From the NCBI RefSeq assembly GCF_014648195.1, contig NZ_BMQQ01000016.1, positions 71,353 through 135,352 of the forward strand: a stretch of 64,000 nt of DNA, in the 5' to 3' direction. This DNA is from Streptomyces purpureus (GTDB lineage: Bacteria > Actinomycetota > Actinomycetes > Streptomycetales > Streptomycetaceae). The translations under genes and the position numbers were made by a program. This document shows, piece after piece, positions 1-8,920 of the stretch (its first letter is position 1; each line of letters begins with the position of its first letter). The notes below the pieces were generated by a model, which did not search any database, had not been told where the DNA came from, and was given only the letters and a program-made list of their open reading frames with translations.

Positions 1-785
1 CCGTCGTCCACCGTACGGGCCCGCACGGGCTGCCCGTACGGGACGTCGTCCGCACCGCCGACCGGACGCTCATGGAGCCCTGGCTGAAGAAGACCCCCGG
101 CCAGCTGGCGTGGATGGAGGCCAAGGTCGGCCCGTACCCCTTCGAGACCTACGGCATCCTCGCCGCCGACGCGGAGACCGGATTCGAGCTCGAGACCCAG
201 ACCCTCTCGCTCTTCGAGCGGTCCCTGTTCGTCCGCGCCGCCTACCCCGAGTGGTACGTCGACTCGGTCATGGTGCACGAGCTCGCCCACCAGTGGTTCG
301 GCAACAGCGTCTCCCCCCGTACCTGGTCCGACCTGTGGCTGAACGAAGGACACGCCACCTGGTACGAGGCGCTGTACGCGGAGGAGAAGGCGCAGAAGCC
401 GCTGGAGACCCGGATGCGCGCGGCGTACACGATGTCGGACACCTGGCGCGCCGCCGGCGGCCCCCCGGCAGCGCCCACCCCGCCCGCCCCCGGAGACAAG
501 ATCAGCCTCTTCCGTCCCGTCGTCTACGACGGAAGCGCCCTCATCCTCTACGCCCTGCGCCAGAAGATCGGCAAGGCCGCCTTCGAGGAGCTGGAGCGTC
601 GCTGGGTGAGCGACCACCGGGACGGCACGGCGACCACCGCCGACTTCACCGGCCTTGCCGAGGAGATCTCCGGCAAGGACCTCACGTCGTTCTTCGCCGG
701 CTGGCTGTACGCGAAGAAGACCCCGCCGATGCCGGGGCACCCGGACTGGCGCAGCCGCGCCGTGAGCGCCCCGAAACCCGGATGA
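1..785 (+). CDS. M1 family zinc metallopeptidase, C-terminal part (5' end outside window)
   Basis: The reading frame is open to the left edge (coding from base 3), so this is the 3' part of a longer gene, not a truncation. It carries the gluzincin signature HELAH (bases 276-290) with the downstream NEG glutamate (WLNEGH), the three zinc ligands and catalytic Glu of M1 aminopeptidases. A later VYDGSALILYALR stretch fits the catalytic Tyr region. M1 enzymes are usually 450-850 residues and cleave N-terminal residues from peptides. The catalytic core is here and the N-terminal beta domain is presumably upstream. No signal peptide can be judged. The gene ends 121 bases before hflX on the same strand. 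Confidence 0.9.
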   Translation, partial: VVHRTGPHGLPVRDVVRTADRTLMEPWLKKTPGQLAWMEAKVGPYPFETYGILAADAETGFELETQTLSLFERSLFVRAAYPEWYVDSVMVHELAHQWFGNSVSPRTWSDLWLNEGHATWYEALYAEEKAQKPLETRMRAAYTMSDTWRAAGGPPAAPTPPAPGDKISLFRPVVYDGSALILYALRQKIGKAAFEELERRWVSDHRDGTATTADFTGLAEEISGKDLTSFFAGWLYAKKTPPMPGHPDWRSRAVSAPKPG

Positions 786-906
786 CGGGCCGGCCCGACC
801 ATGTCACCATCGTCAGGTCGGCGGCGCGGCCGGGCCCGGGAATCTTTGCGGGCCACCACGCGTTGTGACCGGCGTAACGACATCGACGTATCGACGTAAG
901 GATCCA

Positions 907-2400
907 ATGACCTCCTCTTCATCCCCTTCCCAGGACGAGCAGAGCTTCGCGGAGACGAGCCGCACCGAGAGCCTTCGGGCCGACGCCCTGATGGAAGAGG
1001 ACGTCGCCTGGAGCTTCGAGATCGACGGAGAGCGGGACGGCGACCAGTTCGACCGCTCCGAGCGCGCGGCGCTACGGCGCGTGGCGGGCCTCTCCACCGA
1101 GCTCGAAGACGTCACCGAGGTCGAGTACCGGCAGCTGCGCCTGGAGCGCGTCGTGCTGGTGGGTGTCTGGACCTCGGGGACGGTTCAGGACGCGGAGAAT
1201 TCGCTCGCGGAGCTCGCGGCACTCGCCGAGACGGCGGGTGCGCTGGTGCTCGACGGCGTGATCCAGCGCCGCGACAAGCCGGACCCGGCCACGTTCATCG
1301 GCTCGGGCAAGGCCCGGGAGCTCCGCGACATCGTCGTGGAGACCGGCGCCGACACCGTCGTCTGCGACGGTGAGCTCAGCCCCGGCCAGCTCATCGCCCT
1401 CGAAGACGTCGTCAAGGTGAAGGTGGTCGACCGGACCGCCCTCATCCTCGACATCTTCGCCCAGCACGCCAAGTCCCGAGAGGGCAAGGCGCAGGTCGCG
1501 CTCGCGCAGATGCAGTACATGCTGCCGCGGCTGCGAGGCTGGGGTCAGTCGCTCTCCCGTCAGATGGGTGGCGGCGGCGGTGGCGGTATGGCCACCCGTG
1601 GTCCCGGTGAGACCAAGATCGAGACGGACCGGCGACGGATCCGCGAGAAGATGGCGAAGATGCGCCGTGAGATCGCGGAGATGAAGACCGGCCGTGACAT
1701 CAAGCGGCAGGAACGCCGGCGCAACAAGGTGCCGTCGGTCGCGATCGCCGGCTACACCAACGCCGGCAAGTCGTCCCTGCTGAACCGCCTGACCGGCGCG
1801 GGTGTGCTGGTGGAGAACGCACTGTTCGCCACCCTCGACCCGACCGTGCGCCGGGCCGAGACGCCCAGCGGCCGGATCTACACCCTGGCCGACACCGTCG
1901 GGTTCGTACGGCATCTGCCGCACCACCTCGTCGAGGCGTTCCGCTCCACGATGGAGGAGGTCGGCGAGTCCGATCTCATCCTGCACGTGGTGGACGGAGC
2001 GCACCCGGCGCCGGAGGAGCAGCTGGCCGCCGTGCGAGAGGTGATCCGGGACGTCGGCGCGACGGACGTGCCGGAGATCGTGGTGATCAACAAGGCCGAC
2101 GCGGCCGACCCGCTCGTGCTGCAGCGCCTGCTGCGCATCGAGCGGCACGCGATCGCGGTCTCGGCGCGCACGGGCGCGGGCATCGACGAGCTGCTCGCCC
2201 TGATCGACGACGAACTGCCGCGGCCGCAGGTCGAGATCGAGGCGCTGGTGCCGTACACCCAGGGTGGCCTGGTCTCCCGGGTGCACGCCGAGGGTGAGGT
2301 GCTCGCCGAGGAGCACACCCCCGAGGGCACGCTGCTCAAGGCACGGGTGCACGAGGAGCTGTCCGCGTTCCTCGCGCCGTACGTACCCGCCGCGCACTGA
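907..2400 (+). CDS. hflX: HflX, ribosome-associated GTPase
   Basis: HflX is a translation-factor-class GTPase that binds the 50S subunit and splits stalled or hibernating ribosomes. The 497-residue protein has the HflX N-terminal domain (about 60-210), the glycine-rich linker before RGPGE, then the G domain: G1 GYTNAGKS at 282-289, G3 DTVGF, and G4 NKAD at 395-398. An in-frame ATG lies 42 bases upstream (865), but 907 is preferred because AAGGA precedes it and the protein then begins MTSSSS. The acidic, Ser-rich first 60 residues are typical of actinobacterial versions. A strong hairpin follows the stop codon. Confidence 0.95.
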   Translation: MTSSSSPSQDEQSFAETSRTESLRADALMEEDVAWSFEIDGERDGDQFDRSERAALRRVAGLSTELEDVTEVEYRQLRLERVVLVGVWTSGTVQDAENSLAELAALAETAGALVLDGVIQRRDKPDPATFIGSGKARELRDIVVETGADTVVCDGELSPGQLIALEDVVKVKVVDRTALILDIFAQHAKSREGKAQVALAQMQYMLPRLRGWGQSLSRQMGGGGGGGMATRGPGETKIETDRRRIREKMAKMRREIAEMKTGRDIKRQERRRNKVPSVAIAGYTNAGKSSLLNRLTGAGVLVENALFATLDPTVRRAETPSGRIYTLADTVGFVRHLPHHLVEAFRSTMEEVGESDLILHVVDGAHPAPEEQLAAVREVIRDVGATDVPEIVVINKADAADPLVLQRLLRIERHAIAVSARTGAGIDELLALIDDELPRPQVEIEALVPYTQGGLVSRVHAEGEVLAEEHTPEGTLLKARVHEELSAFLAPYVPAAH

Positions 2401-2422
2401 CGTCGTACGCGACGGACAACGG

Positions 2423-2462
2423 CCGAAGGCCCGCCCCCTCCTGACGAGGGGCGGGCCTTCGG
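2423..2462. terminator. Bidirectional terminator between hflX and serine peptidase gene
   Basis: A perfect 15-bp stem (left arm 2423-2437, right arm 2448-2462, arm sequence CCGAAGGCCCGCCCC) with a 10-base loop lies between two convergent genes. There is no clear T tract, as is common in Streptomyces. Confidence 0.85.
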
Positions 2463-2508
2463 TCCGTCCGCGGTGCCTCGTCGCCAGGGGCGACCGGCTA
2501 CCGGTGTG

Positions 2509-3678
2509 CTAGCGGGCGAACTTCTTGCTCACCATCTCGTGGGCGGCCTTGGCGCCGCGTCCCAGCTGAGGGCCGGCCAGCCAGCCGTTGCTGCCGGCCG
2601 GGCCGATCGAGGTGTTGGACACCAGGGCGGGCTTGCCGTTGGACATCGTGCGGATCCAGCCGCCGCCGGAGGAGCCACCGGTCATGGTGCAGCCGATGCG
2701 GTACATCGTCGGCGTGCCCAGCGCCAGGGTGAGCCGGCCGGGCCGGTCGATGCACTTGTGCATGATCAGACCGTTGTACGGCGGGGCCGCCGGGTAACCC
2801 CAGGCTCCCATGGTGCCCGCCCGCTGGACCGTCGGCGCGGAGAAGTCGATCGGCAGCGCGACGCCGACGGTCTCCTCAAGGGACTTCGAGCCCCGCTCCG
2901 GCTTCACGTGCAGGACGGCGTAGTCGTACGGCCAGGCGGCGTTGGTGCCACCGCGGTTGATCCACTCGCCGGACGTCACCGACCAGTCGGCCCAGTACGT
3001 GCCGTACGGCGCGATCTCGTGCTGCTTGGCGTTGCGCAGCTGCGCCGCCGACTTGCCCAGGTTGTTGTACGCGGGGACGAAGACGATGTTGCGGTACCAG
3101 CCGCCGCGCTGCCCGGCGTGCACACAGTGGCCCGCGGTCCAGACGAGGTTGGACTTGCCCGGCCGGCGCGGGTCCGTCACGACCGTGCCGGAGCAGACCA
3201 TCGAGCCCTGCGGCGAGTCGAAGAAGATCTTGCCGACGGGGGCGGCGTTACGGGTGTAGGGGGTCTTCTCCCGCTGGGCCCGCACCGGGCGCGGCGTGGG
3301 GTCGGTGGCCCCGGCGGTGCCGGCCGTCGCGGCGATCGTCGGATCGGGGCTCTTCGCGGACTGCATCCGCTCGGTGTCCCACAGGCCCTCGATCACCGGG
3401 TTGACGAAGTCCTGGGCCTCACGGAGCCAGGTCTCCTTGTCCCAGTTCTTCCACTCGCCGTTCTTCCACTTCTCCGGATCGACGCCGTGCTGCTTGAGCT
3501 TGTCCGCCAGCTCGCCGGGGAGCTTGTCGCCGCCCTGGCCGCCGCCGTCGGCGGCAGCGGGGCTGGACGCGGCCGGCTTGGACGCGGCCGTGTCCTCGGT
3601 CGGGCCGCAGGCGGTGGCCGTCAGTGCGAGCACCGCGGCCAGGCCGGCGACAGCCGGTATCGGACGTATGGAACGCAT
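2509..3678 (-). CDS. Secreted trypsin-like/V8-like serine peptidase, lipoprotein (paralog 1)
   Basis: The 389-residue product begins MRSIRPIP and has a hydrophobic signal segment ending in a lipobox-like LTATAC, so it is predicted to be a surface lipoprotein. The chymotrypsin-fold triad reads as H184 (WTAGHC), D252 (YDYAVLH) and S337 (TGGSSGGG). Between the signal and the peptidase domain lies a roughly 60-residue Trp/Lys-rich segment (KNGEWKNWDKETWLREAQDF) shared with the neighbouring paralog, possibly a pro-domain. The start at 3678 is supported by AGGGGGA upstream; the longer open frame to 3831 has no support. The natural substrate is unknown. Confidence 0.88.
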   Translation of the reverse strand: MRSIRPIPAVAGLAAVLALTATACGPTEDTAASKPAASSPAAADGGGQGGDKLPGELADKLKQHGVDPEKWKNGEWKNWDKETWLREAQDFVNPVIEGLWDTERMQSAKSPDPTIAATAGTAGATDPTPRPVRAQREKTPYTRNAAPVGKIFFDSPQGSMVCSGTVVTDPRRPGKSNLVWTAGHCVHAGQRGGWYRNIVFVPAYNNLGKSAAQLRNAKQHEIAPYGTYWADWSVTSGEWINRGGTNAAWPYDYAVLHVKPERGSKSLEETVGVALPIDFSAPTVQRAGTMGAWGYPAAPPYNGLIMHKCIDRPGRLTLALGTPTMYRIGCTMTGGSSGGGWIRTMSNGKPALVSNTSIGPAGSNGWLAGPQLGRGAKAAHEMVSKKFAR

Positions 3679-3908
3679 GAAAACGATTCCCCCTGATGTA
3701 CGTGAAATTGCATGACGCATCAGCCCCGGCAGCGCTTGCCGTGGGCACGTCATGTGAGCGGGCACAGTATGCCGAATGAAACCGGCCAGGCCGCACGGGG
3801 CGGGCGGCGAGTCGCCGCCCGCCCCGCACACCGGGCCTCATGGTGTGTCGAGCCTGACGATGTGTCGGGTGCGATGATGGGCTGAAGGTCAGGTGCCTGC
3901 GTCGGGGG

Positions 3909-5084
3909 TCAGCGACCCGCGAACTTCTTGCTGACCTCGTCGAAGATGCCCTTGGCCTCCGTGCCCAGCCGCGGACCGGCCAGCCAGCCGGACGTCACCG
4001 GGCCGATGGAGGTGTTGGAGACCAGCGCGGGCTTGCCGTCCTTGCCCTGCGCGACCCAGCCACCACCGGAGGAACCACCGGTCATGGTGCAGCCGATGCG
4101 GTACATCGTCGGCTGGTCGGCCTTCAGCGACAGACGGCCCGCCTTGTCCGCGCACTGGAACATCTTCTGGCCGTCGAACGGCGGCGCCGCCGGGTAGCCG
4201 GTGGCCGTGATCTTCGAGACCTTGGGCGCGGCCGGGGCGTTGAACTCGACCGGAAGCGCCGAACCGACCGTCTCCTCCAGTGACTTGCCGTTGCCGCCCT
4301 TCTCCGGCGTCACATGGATCACCGCGAAGTCGTACGGAGCGCCCTGGCCGCCGGTCGCGGCGCCCTGCGAGATCCACTGCTCGGACGTCTGGGCCCAGTC
4401 GCCCCACCACACACCGTACGGAGCGATCTCCTCACGGCCGGCCTTCTCCAGCTCGGAGGTCGGCTTGCCGCTGTCGTTGTACGAGGGCACGAAGGCGATG
4501 TTGCGGTACCAACCGCCGCTCTTGCCGGCGTGCACGCAGTGACCGGCCGTCCAGACCATGTTGGACTTGCCCGGGTTCGCCGGGTCCTTCACCACCGTCG
4601 CCGAGCAGACCATAGAGCCCTGCGGCCCGTCGAAGAAGACCTTCCCGGCCTCCGGCGCGCTCTCGTGGTACGGCGTCTTGACGCTCTTGGCCTTGACCGG
4701 GCGGGGCGTCGGGTCGGTCACCCCCTTGTCACCGGAGATGTCCTCCTCCTCGACCGGCCGCTCGGGCTGCTGCGCGTCCCGCATCCGGTCCGGGTCCCAG
4801 AGGTCCTCGATGATCGGGTTGACGAAGTCCTTGGCCTCACGCAGCCATTTGTCCTTGTCCCAGTTCTTCCACTCGCCGTTTCTCCACTTGTCCGGGTCGA
4901 TCCCGTGCTCCTTGAGCCGCTCCTTCAGATCGTCCGGGATCGTGATCTTTCCGTCGGACGGCTGGCTCGCGGTGGCGCTGGGCTTGTCTCCCGCGATGTC
5001 CTCGCTCGGACCGCAGCCCGTGGCCGTCAGCGCCAGCGCGGCGGCGACGGAAGCCGCCGCCAGCAGTGGGCGAATGGGTCGCAT
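3909..5084 (-). CDS. Secreted trypsin-like/V8-like serine peptidase, lipoprotein (paralog 2)
   Basis: This tandem duplicate of the gene at 2509-3678 encodes 391 residues. It has the same build: signal with lipobox-like LTATGC, the Trp/Lys-rich segment (RNGEWKNWDKDKWLREAKDF), and the triad H182, D252 and S339 (TGGSSGGG). ATG 5084 is preceded by AGGGGGA, as in paralog 1. The two genes are 230 bases apart and point the same way, so they may be transcribed together or from duplicated promoters. Divergence is spread along the whole length, with the Ala/Gly linker most variable, which suggests an old duplication. The gene is divergent from the siderophore operon. Confidence 0.88.
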   Translation of the reverse strand: MRPIRPLLAAASVAAALALTATGCGPSEDIAGDKPSATASQPSDGKITIPDDLKERLKEHGIDPDKWRNGEWKNWDKDKWLREAKDFVNPIIEDLWDPDRMRDAQQPERPVEEEDISGDKGVTDPTPRPVKAKSVKTPYHESAPEAGKVFFDGPQGSMVCSATVVKDPANPGKSNMVWTAGHCVHAGKSGGWYRNIAFVPSYNDSGKPTSELEKAGREEIAPYGVWWGDWAQTSEQWISQGAATGGQGAPYDFAVIHVTPEKGGNGKSLEETVGSALPVEFNAPAAPKVSKITATGYPAAPPFDGQKMFQCADKAGRLSLKADQPTMYRIGCTMTGGSSGGGWVAQGKDGKPALVSNTSIGPVTSGWLAGPRLGTEAKGIFDEVSKKFAGR

Positions 5085-5455
5085 GTGGTGATCCCCCTGG
5101 GAGTACGTCTGCAAATGCACTTGTGAAACGCGGTGGTGAGCAGCGGAACCGCTCAGCACCTCTCAACTCGGCACCGGAGTGCGGCCCCCACTATGCCGGT
5201 GCCGATGGGGACGGCACGCGGCAGGTCCGCGGTTCCGACCGTGATCAGGCCGTGACGGGGACCGCTCAACGATCTTCCGGCACCCCGTGATCCCGGGCTT
5301 TCACCGTCGTTGGTACGGGCGGGGACACACGGGCAGCCTGCTGCCCCGCCGTGCGGGGGACGGGCAACGCACCGATGTGCAACACAACTGTTATCGCGAG
5401 GGCGCCCTTTGGCACCGTTTGCCCTCGCAGCCTCACAGCGGGAGGACACCACGCC
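5085..5455. promoter_or_regulatory. Divergent intergenic region upstream of the siderophore operon
   Basis: This 371-base region serves the minus-strand peptidase and the plus-strand aminotransferase. It contains an inverted repeat GCGAGGGC (5396-5403) / GCCCTCGC (5421-5428) with a 17-base spacer, 28 bases before the predicted GTG start. No match to the actinobacterial DmdR/IdeR iron box (TTAGGTTAGGCTAACCTAA-like) was found by eye. No small gene is supported. Confidence 0.5.
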
Positions 5456-6877
5456 GTGGCCGTGACCGAACCAGCTCCAGCGGCACTTCCCCCCACCACG
5501 ACGCCCCTGCGCGAGGGCATCGCCCAGGACCGGACCGCCCACGAGGGCATCCTGCGCCGCCAGTCGCTGCGCGAGTCGGCCGCCCGTACCTACGCGCGCT
5601 CGCTACCGATCGTTCCGGTACGGGCGCGGGGCCTGACGATCGAGGGAGCCGACGGCCGCCGCTATCTGGACTGCCTCTCCGGAGCGGGCACGCTGGCCCT
5701 CGGTCACAACCATCCCGTCGTCCTCGAAGCCATCAAGAAGGTCCTCGACTCCGGCGCCCCCCTCCATGTCCTCGACCTCGCCACCCCCGTCAAGGACGCC
5801 TTCACCACAGAGCTGTTTCACACTTTGCCCCGGCAACTCGCCGACGACGCACGCATCCAGTTCTGCGGCCCGGCGGGCACCGACGCCGTCGAGGCGGCCC
5901 TGAAACTGGTCCGCACCGCCACCGGCCGCAGCGGACTCCTCGCCTTCACCGGCGCCTACCACGGCATGACCGCCGGAGCCCTGGACGCCTCCGGCGGCGC
6001 CCCGGACGTACGCGTCACCCGGCTGCCCTACCCGCACGGCTACCGCTGCCCCTTCGGCGTCGGCGGGGAACGAGGCGCCGAACTCGCCGCCCGATGGACC
6101 GAGAACCTCCTCGACGACCCCAAGGGCGGAGTCACCACCCCCGCCGGGATGATCGTCGAACCCGTCCAGGGCGAAGGCGGCGTGATCCCCGCCCCCGACG
6201 CATGGATGCGCAGGATGCGGAAGATCACCGAAGCCCGCTCCATCCCGCTCATCGCCGACGAGGTGCAGACCGGCGTCGGCCGCACCGGCGCCTTCTGGGC
6301 CGTCGAACACAGCGGGGTCGTCCCCGATGTGATGGTCCTGTCCAAAGCCATCGGCGGTTCCCTCCCTCTCGCCGTGATCGTCTACCGCTCCTCCCTGGAC
6401 GCCTGGCAGCCCGGCGCCCACGCCGGCACCTTCCGCGGCAACCAGCTCGCCATGGCCGCCGGCGCCGCCACCCTCGCCCACGTCCGCGAGAACCGGCTCG
6501 CCGAACGCGCCGCCACCCTCGGCGCCCGGATCATGGGGCGACTCCAGGGGCTCGCCGCCGCCCACCCCGGTATCGGGGACGTACGCGGCCGCGGCCTGAT
6601 GATCGGCGTCGAACTCGTCGACCCCGACTCCACCGCCCCCGACGCCGTCGTGCCGCCGCCCGCCCCGGCCCTCGCCGCCGCCGTACAACGGGCCTGCCTC
6701 GACCGCGGCCTGATCGTCGAACTCGGTGGCCGCCACAACGCCGTCGTACGCCTCCTCCCGCCGCTCACCGTCACCGACGAACAGGTCACGGCCGTCCTCG
6801 ACCGCTTCGCCGACGCCCTGGCCGCCGCCGAGCGCACCGCGCACCACCACCGGTACGGCACCGGACCGTCCCACTGA
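5456..6877 (+). CDS. Diaminobutyrate--2-oxoglutarate aminotransferase, siderophore operon
   Basis: This class III PLP aminotransferase of 473 residues has the cofactor Asp at D268 (DEVQTG) and the Schiff-base Lys at K297 (LSKAIGG). In NIS siderophore loci such enzymes convert aspartate semialdehyde to L-2,4-diaminobutyrate (RhbA-type role). GTG 5456 is chosen because GGGAGGA lies 9 bases upstream; the upstream frame to 5351 shows no ribosome site. It is first of four co-directional genes with gaps of 38, 49 and 64 bases, consistent with one operon. Other class III activities (ornithine or GABA aminotransferase) cannot be excluded from sequence, but the neighbours favour diaminobutyrate. Confidence 0.88.
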   Translation: MAVTEPAPAALPPTTTPLREGIAQDRTAHEGILRRQSLRESAARTYARSLPIVPVRARGLTIEGADGRRYLDCLSGAGTLALGHNHPVVLEAIKKVLDSGAPLHVLDLATPVKDAFTTELFHTLPRQLADDARIQFCGPAGTDAVEAALKLVRTATGRSGLLAFTGAYHGMTAGALDASGGAPDVRVTRLPYPHGYRCPFGVGGERGAELAARWTENLLDDPKGGVTTPAGMIVEPVQGEGGVIPAPDAWMRRMRKITEARSIPLIADEVQTGVGRTGAFWAVEHSGVVPDVMVLSKAIGGSLPLAVIVYRSSLDAWQPGAHAGTFRGNQLAMAAGAATLAHVRENRLAERAATLGARIMGRLQGLAAAHPGIGDVRGRGLMIGVELVDPDSTAPDAVVPPPAPALAAAVQRACLDRGLIVELGGRHNAVVRLLPPLTVTDEQVTAVLDRFADALAAAERTAHHHRYGTGPSH

Positions 6878-6915
6878 CCCCGGACCGACCGGACCCATCA
6901 CAAGGAAGTCCCCCC

Positions 6916-8871
6916 GTGAACGCCACCTCCGAAACCCCCCACACCGACGGCCACCCCGCACCCACCGCCCCCCGGGTGCCGGCCGCCACCGTCGAAGCGG
7001 TGACCGTCCCCCGCCAGCTGACGGGCCCGTACGACACCCTCCCCCTCTCCACGACCGACCCCTCCGGCCCCCGGACACGGCCCACCGCGCCCGCCGCCGG
7101 ATCCGTCCCTCCCGCCGAGCAGCCGGCACGGGCCGACACCCCCGAGCCGACCGCCGACCCGCTCGACCACCCGGACCCCCACCGGGCCGCCGACGGCGCC
7201 ACCACCGAAAGCCTGTTGCGTTGCTGGGTCAGGGAGAACGACCTCCCCGCCCCCTCGGGCACCACCCTCCGCATCCCGCTCGATGCCAGCGGCACCGCCC
7301 TCCTCGTCCCCGTCCGCTACTGGTCACCCACCGGCCACCACCGCTTCGGCGCGCCCGTCCTCGACGGCAGCCCGCATGGAGCGCCGCCGGCCGACGCCGT
7401 CACGGTCGCCGCCCTCATCGGCCGCGAGTCCGGCCGTCCCGAAGGCACCGAACTCGTCGGCCGCGTCGCCGACTCGGCCCGCCGCACCGCCGACTTCATC
7501 ACCGAACGCCGCCGCGACCCCGCCCCGGCACCCGACGCGGACCTCTTTCTCACCGCCGAGCAGTCCCTGCTCCTCGGGCACCCCCTCCACCCGACCCCGA
7601 AGAGCCGCGAAGGCCTCTCCGACGCCGAAGCACGCATCTACTCACCCGAGTTGTACGGCTGCTTCCCCCTGCACTGGATCGCCGTCGACCGCAGCGCCCT
7701 CGTCAGCGACTCCGCCTGGACGGAACAGGGCCGCCCCCTCCCCGCAGGCCGGCTCACCACCCGCCTCGCCCAGGGCCTCACGCTGCCCGACCACACCGTG
7801 CCGCTGCCCCTCCACCCCTGGCAGGCCCGCGAACTACGGCACCGCCCGGCCGTCGCCTCCCTCCTCGACGCCGGCCTCCTTCACGACCTCGGCCCGTACG
7901 GCGACCCCTGGCACCCCACCTCCTCCGTCCGCACCGTGCACCGCCCCGGAGCCCCGGCGATGCTGAAGCTCTCGCTCGGCGTTCGCATCACCAACTCCCG
8001 GCGGGAGAACCTCCGCAAGGAACTCCACCGTGGAGTCGAGGTCCACCGGCTGCTCCGTACCGGCCTCTCCGAAGAGTGGCAGGCCGCCCACCCCGGCTTC
8101 GACATCGTCCGCGACCCCGCCTGGCTCGCCGTCGACACCCCGGACGGCGAACCCGTTCCCGGCCTCGACGTCATGCTCCGCCACAACCCCTTCGGGCCGA
8201 CCGACGACGCCGTCTGCATCGCCGGACTCACCGCCCCGCGCCCCTGGCCCGGAAACCCCACCATGCGCTCCCGCCTCGCCGACACGGTGGTGAACCTCGC
8301 CGCCCGCACGGGACGCCCGGTGGGAGCCGTCGCCGCCGAGTGGTTCCTGCGCTACCTCGACCAGGTCGTCCGCCCGATTCTCTGGCTCGACGGCACGGCC
8401 GGCATCGCCCTCGAAGCCCACCAGCAGAACACCCTGGTGCTCCTCGACGCCGACGGCTGGCCCATCGGCGGCCGCTACCGCGACAACCAGGGCTACTACT
8501 TCCGCGAGTCCCACCGCACCGCCCTGGAAAAGCGGCTCCCCGGCATCAGCACCACCAGCGACACCTTCGTCTCCGACGACGTCACCGACGAACGCTTCGC
8601 CTACTACGTCGGCATCAACAACGTCCTCGGCTTGATCGGTGCCTTCGGAGCCCAACGCCTCGCCGACGAACGCGTCCTGCTGGCCGCCCTGCGGCAGTTC
8701 CTCACCTCGGCCGCGTCACTCGACTCCCCCCTCCCCGGTCACCTGCTGGATTCCCCGACCCTGCGCTGCAAGGCCAACCTCCTCACCCGCCTCCACGGCC
8801 TCGACGAACTCGTCGGCCCCGTCGACACCCAGTCCGTCTACGTCACCATCGCCAACCCCCTCCACCCCTGA
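6916..8871 (+). CDS. IucA/IucC family NIS siderophore synthetase (first)
   Basis: The 651-residue protein has IucA/IucC hallmarks: HPLHPTPKSREG from H222, LHPWQ (HPWQ 300-303), SSVRTV followed by LKLSLGVRITNSRREN, EAHQQN, and a FhuF-like C-terminal part with GRYRDNQGYYF. These ATP-dependent enzymes adenylate a carboxylate, often citrate, and condense it with an amine or alcohol. The start is GTG 6916 with AAGGAAG 8 bases upstream. The first roughly 110 residues are Pro/Thr-rich and low complexity, longer than usual for the family. The downstream acyltransferase and second synthetase suggest sequential assembly on citrate. Confidence 0.9.
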   Translation: MNATSETPHTDGHPAPTAPRVPAATVEAVTVPRQLTGPYDTLPLSTTDPSGPRTRPTAPAAGSVPPAEQPARADTPEPTADPLDHPDPHRAADGATTESLLRCWVRENDLPAPSGTTLRIPLDASGTALLVPVRYWSPTGHHRFGAPVLDGSPHGAPPADAVTVAALIGRESGRPEGTELVGRVADSARRTADFITERRRDPAPAPDADLFLTAEQSLLLGHPLHPTPKSREGLSDAEARIYSPELYGCFPLHWIAVDRSALVSDSAWTEQGRPLPAGRLTTRLAQGLTLPDHTVPLPLHPWQARELRHRPAVASLLDAGLLHDLGPYGDPWHPTSSVRTVHRPGAPAMLKLSLGVRITNSRRENLRKELHRGVEVHRLLRTGLSEEWQAAHPGFDIVRDPAWLAVDTPDGEPVPGLDVMLRHNPFGPTDDAVCIAGLTAPRPWPGNPTMRSRLADTVVNLAARTGRPVGAVAAEWFLRYLDQVVRPILWLDGTAGIALEAHQQNTLVLLDADGWPIGGRYRDNQGYYFRESHRTALEKRLPGISTTSDTFVSDDVTDERFAYYVGINNVLGLIGAFGAQRLADERVLLAALRQFLTSAASLDSPLPGHLLDSPTLRCKANLLTRLHGLDELVGPVDTQSVYVTIANPLHP

Positions 8872-8920
8872 CCGCCTGACAGAGCCCGCCCGCCCGAACC
8901 GCTGAGAGGAGAGCGCCCCC

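Noticed and set aside
5085..5455. Iron box (DmdR/IdeR) in front of the siderophore operon
   Set aside because: Looked for TTAGGTTAGGCTAACCTAA-like sequence on both strands and found no acceptable match.
5287..8871. Long plus-strand open frame of 1,194 codons spanning the aminotransferase and first synthetase
   Set aside because: Its first half lies over the aminotransferase gene in another frame and is an Arg/Pro-rich shadow; only the part from GTG 6916 has family motifs.
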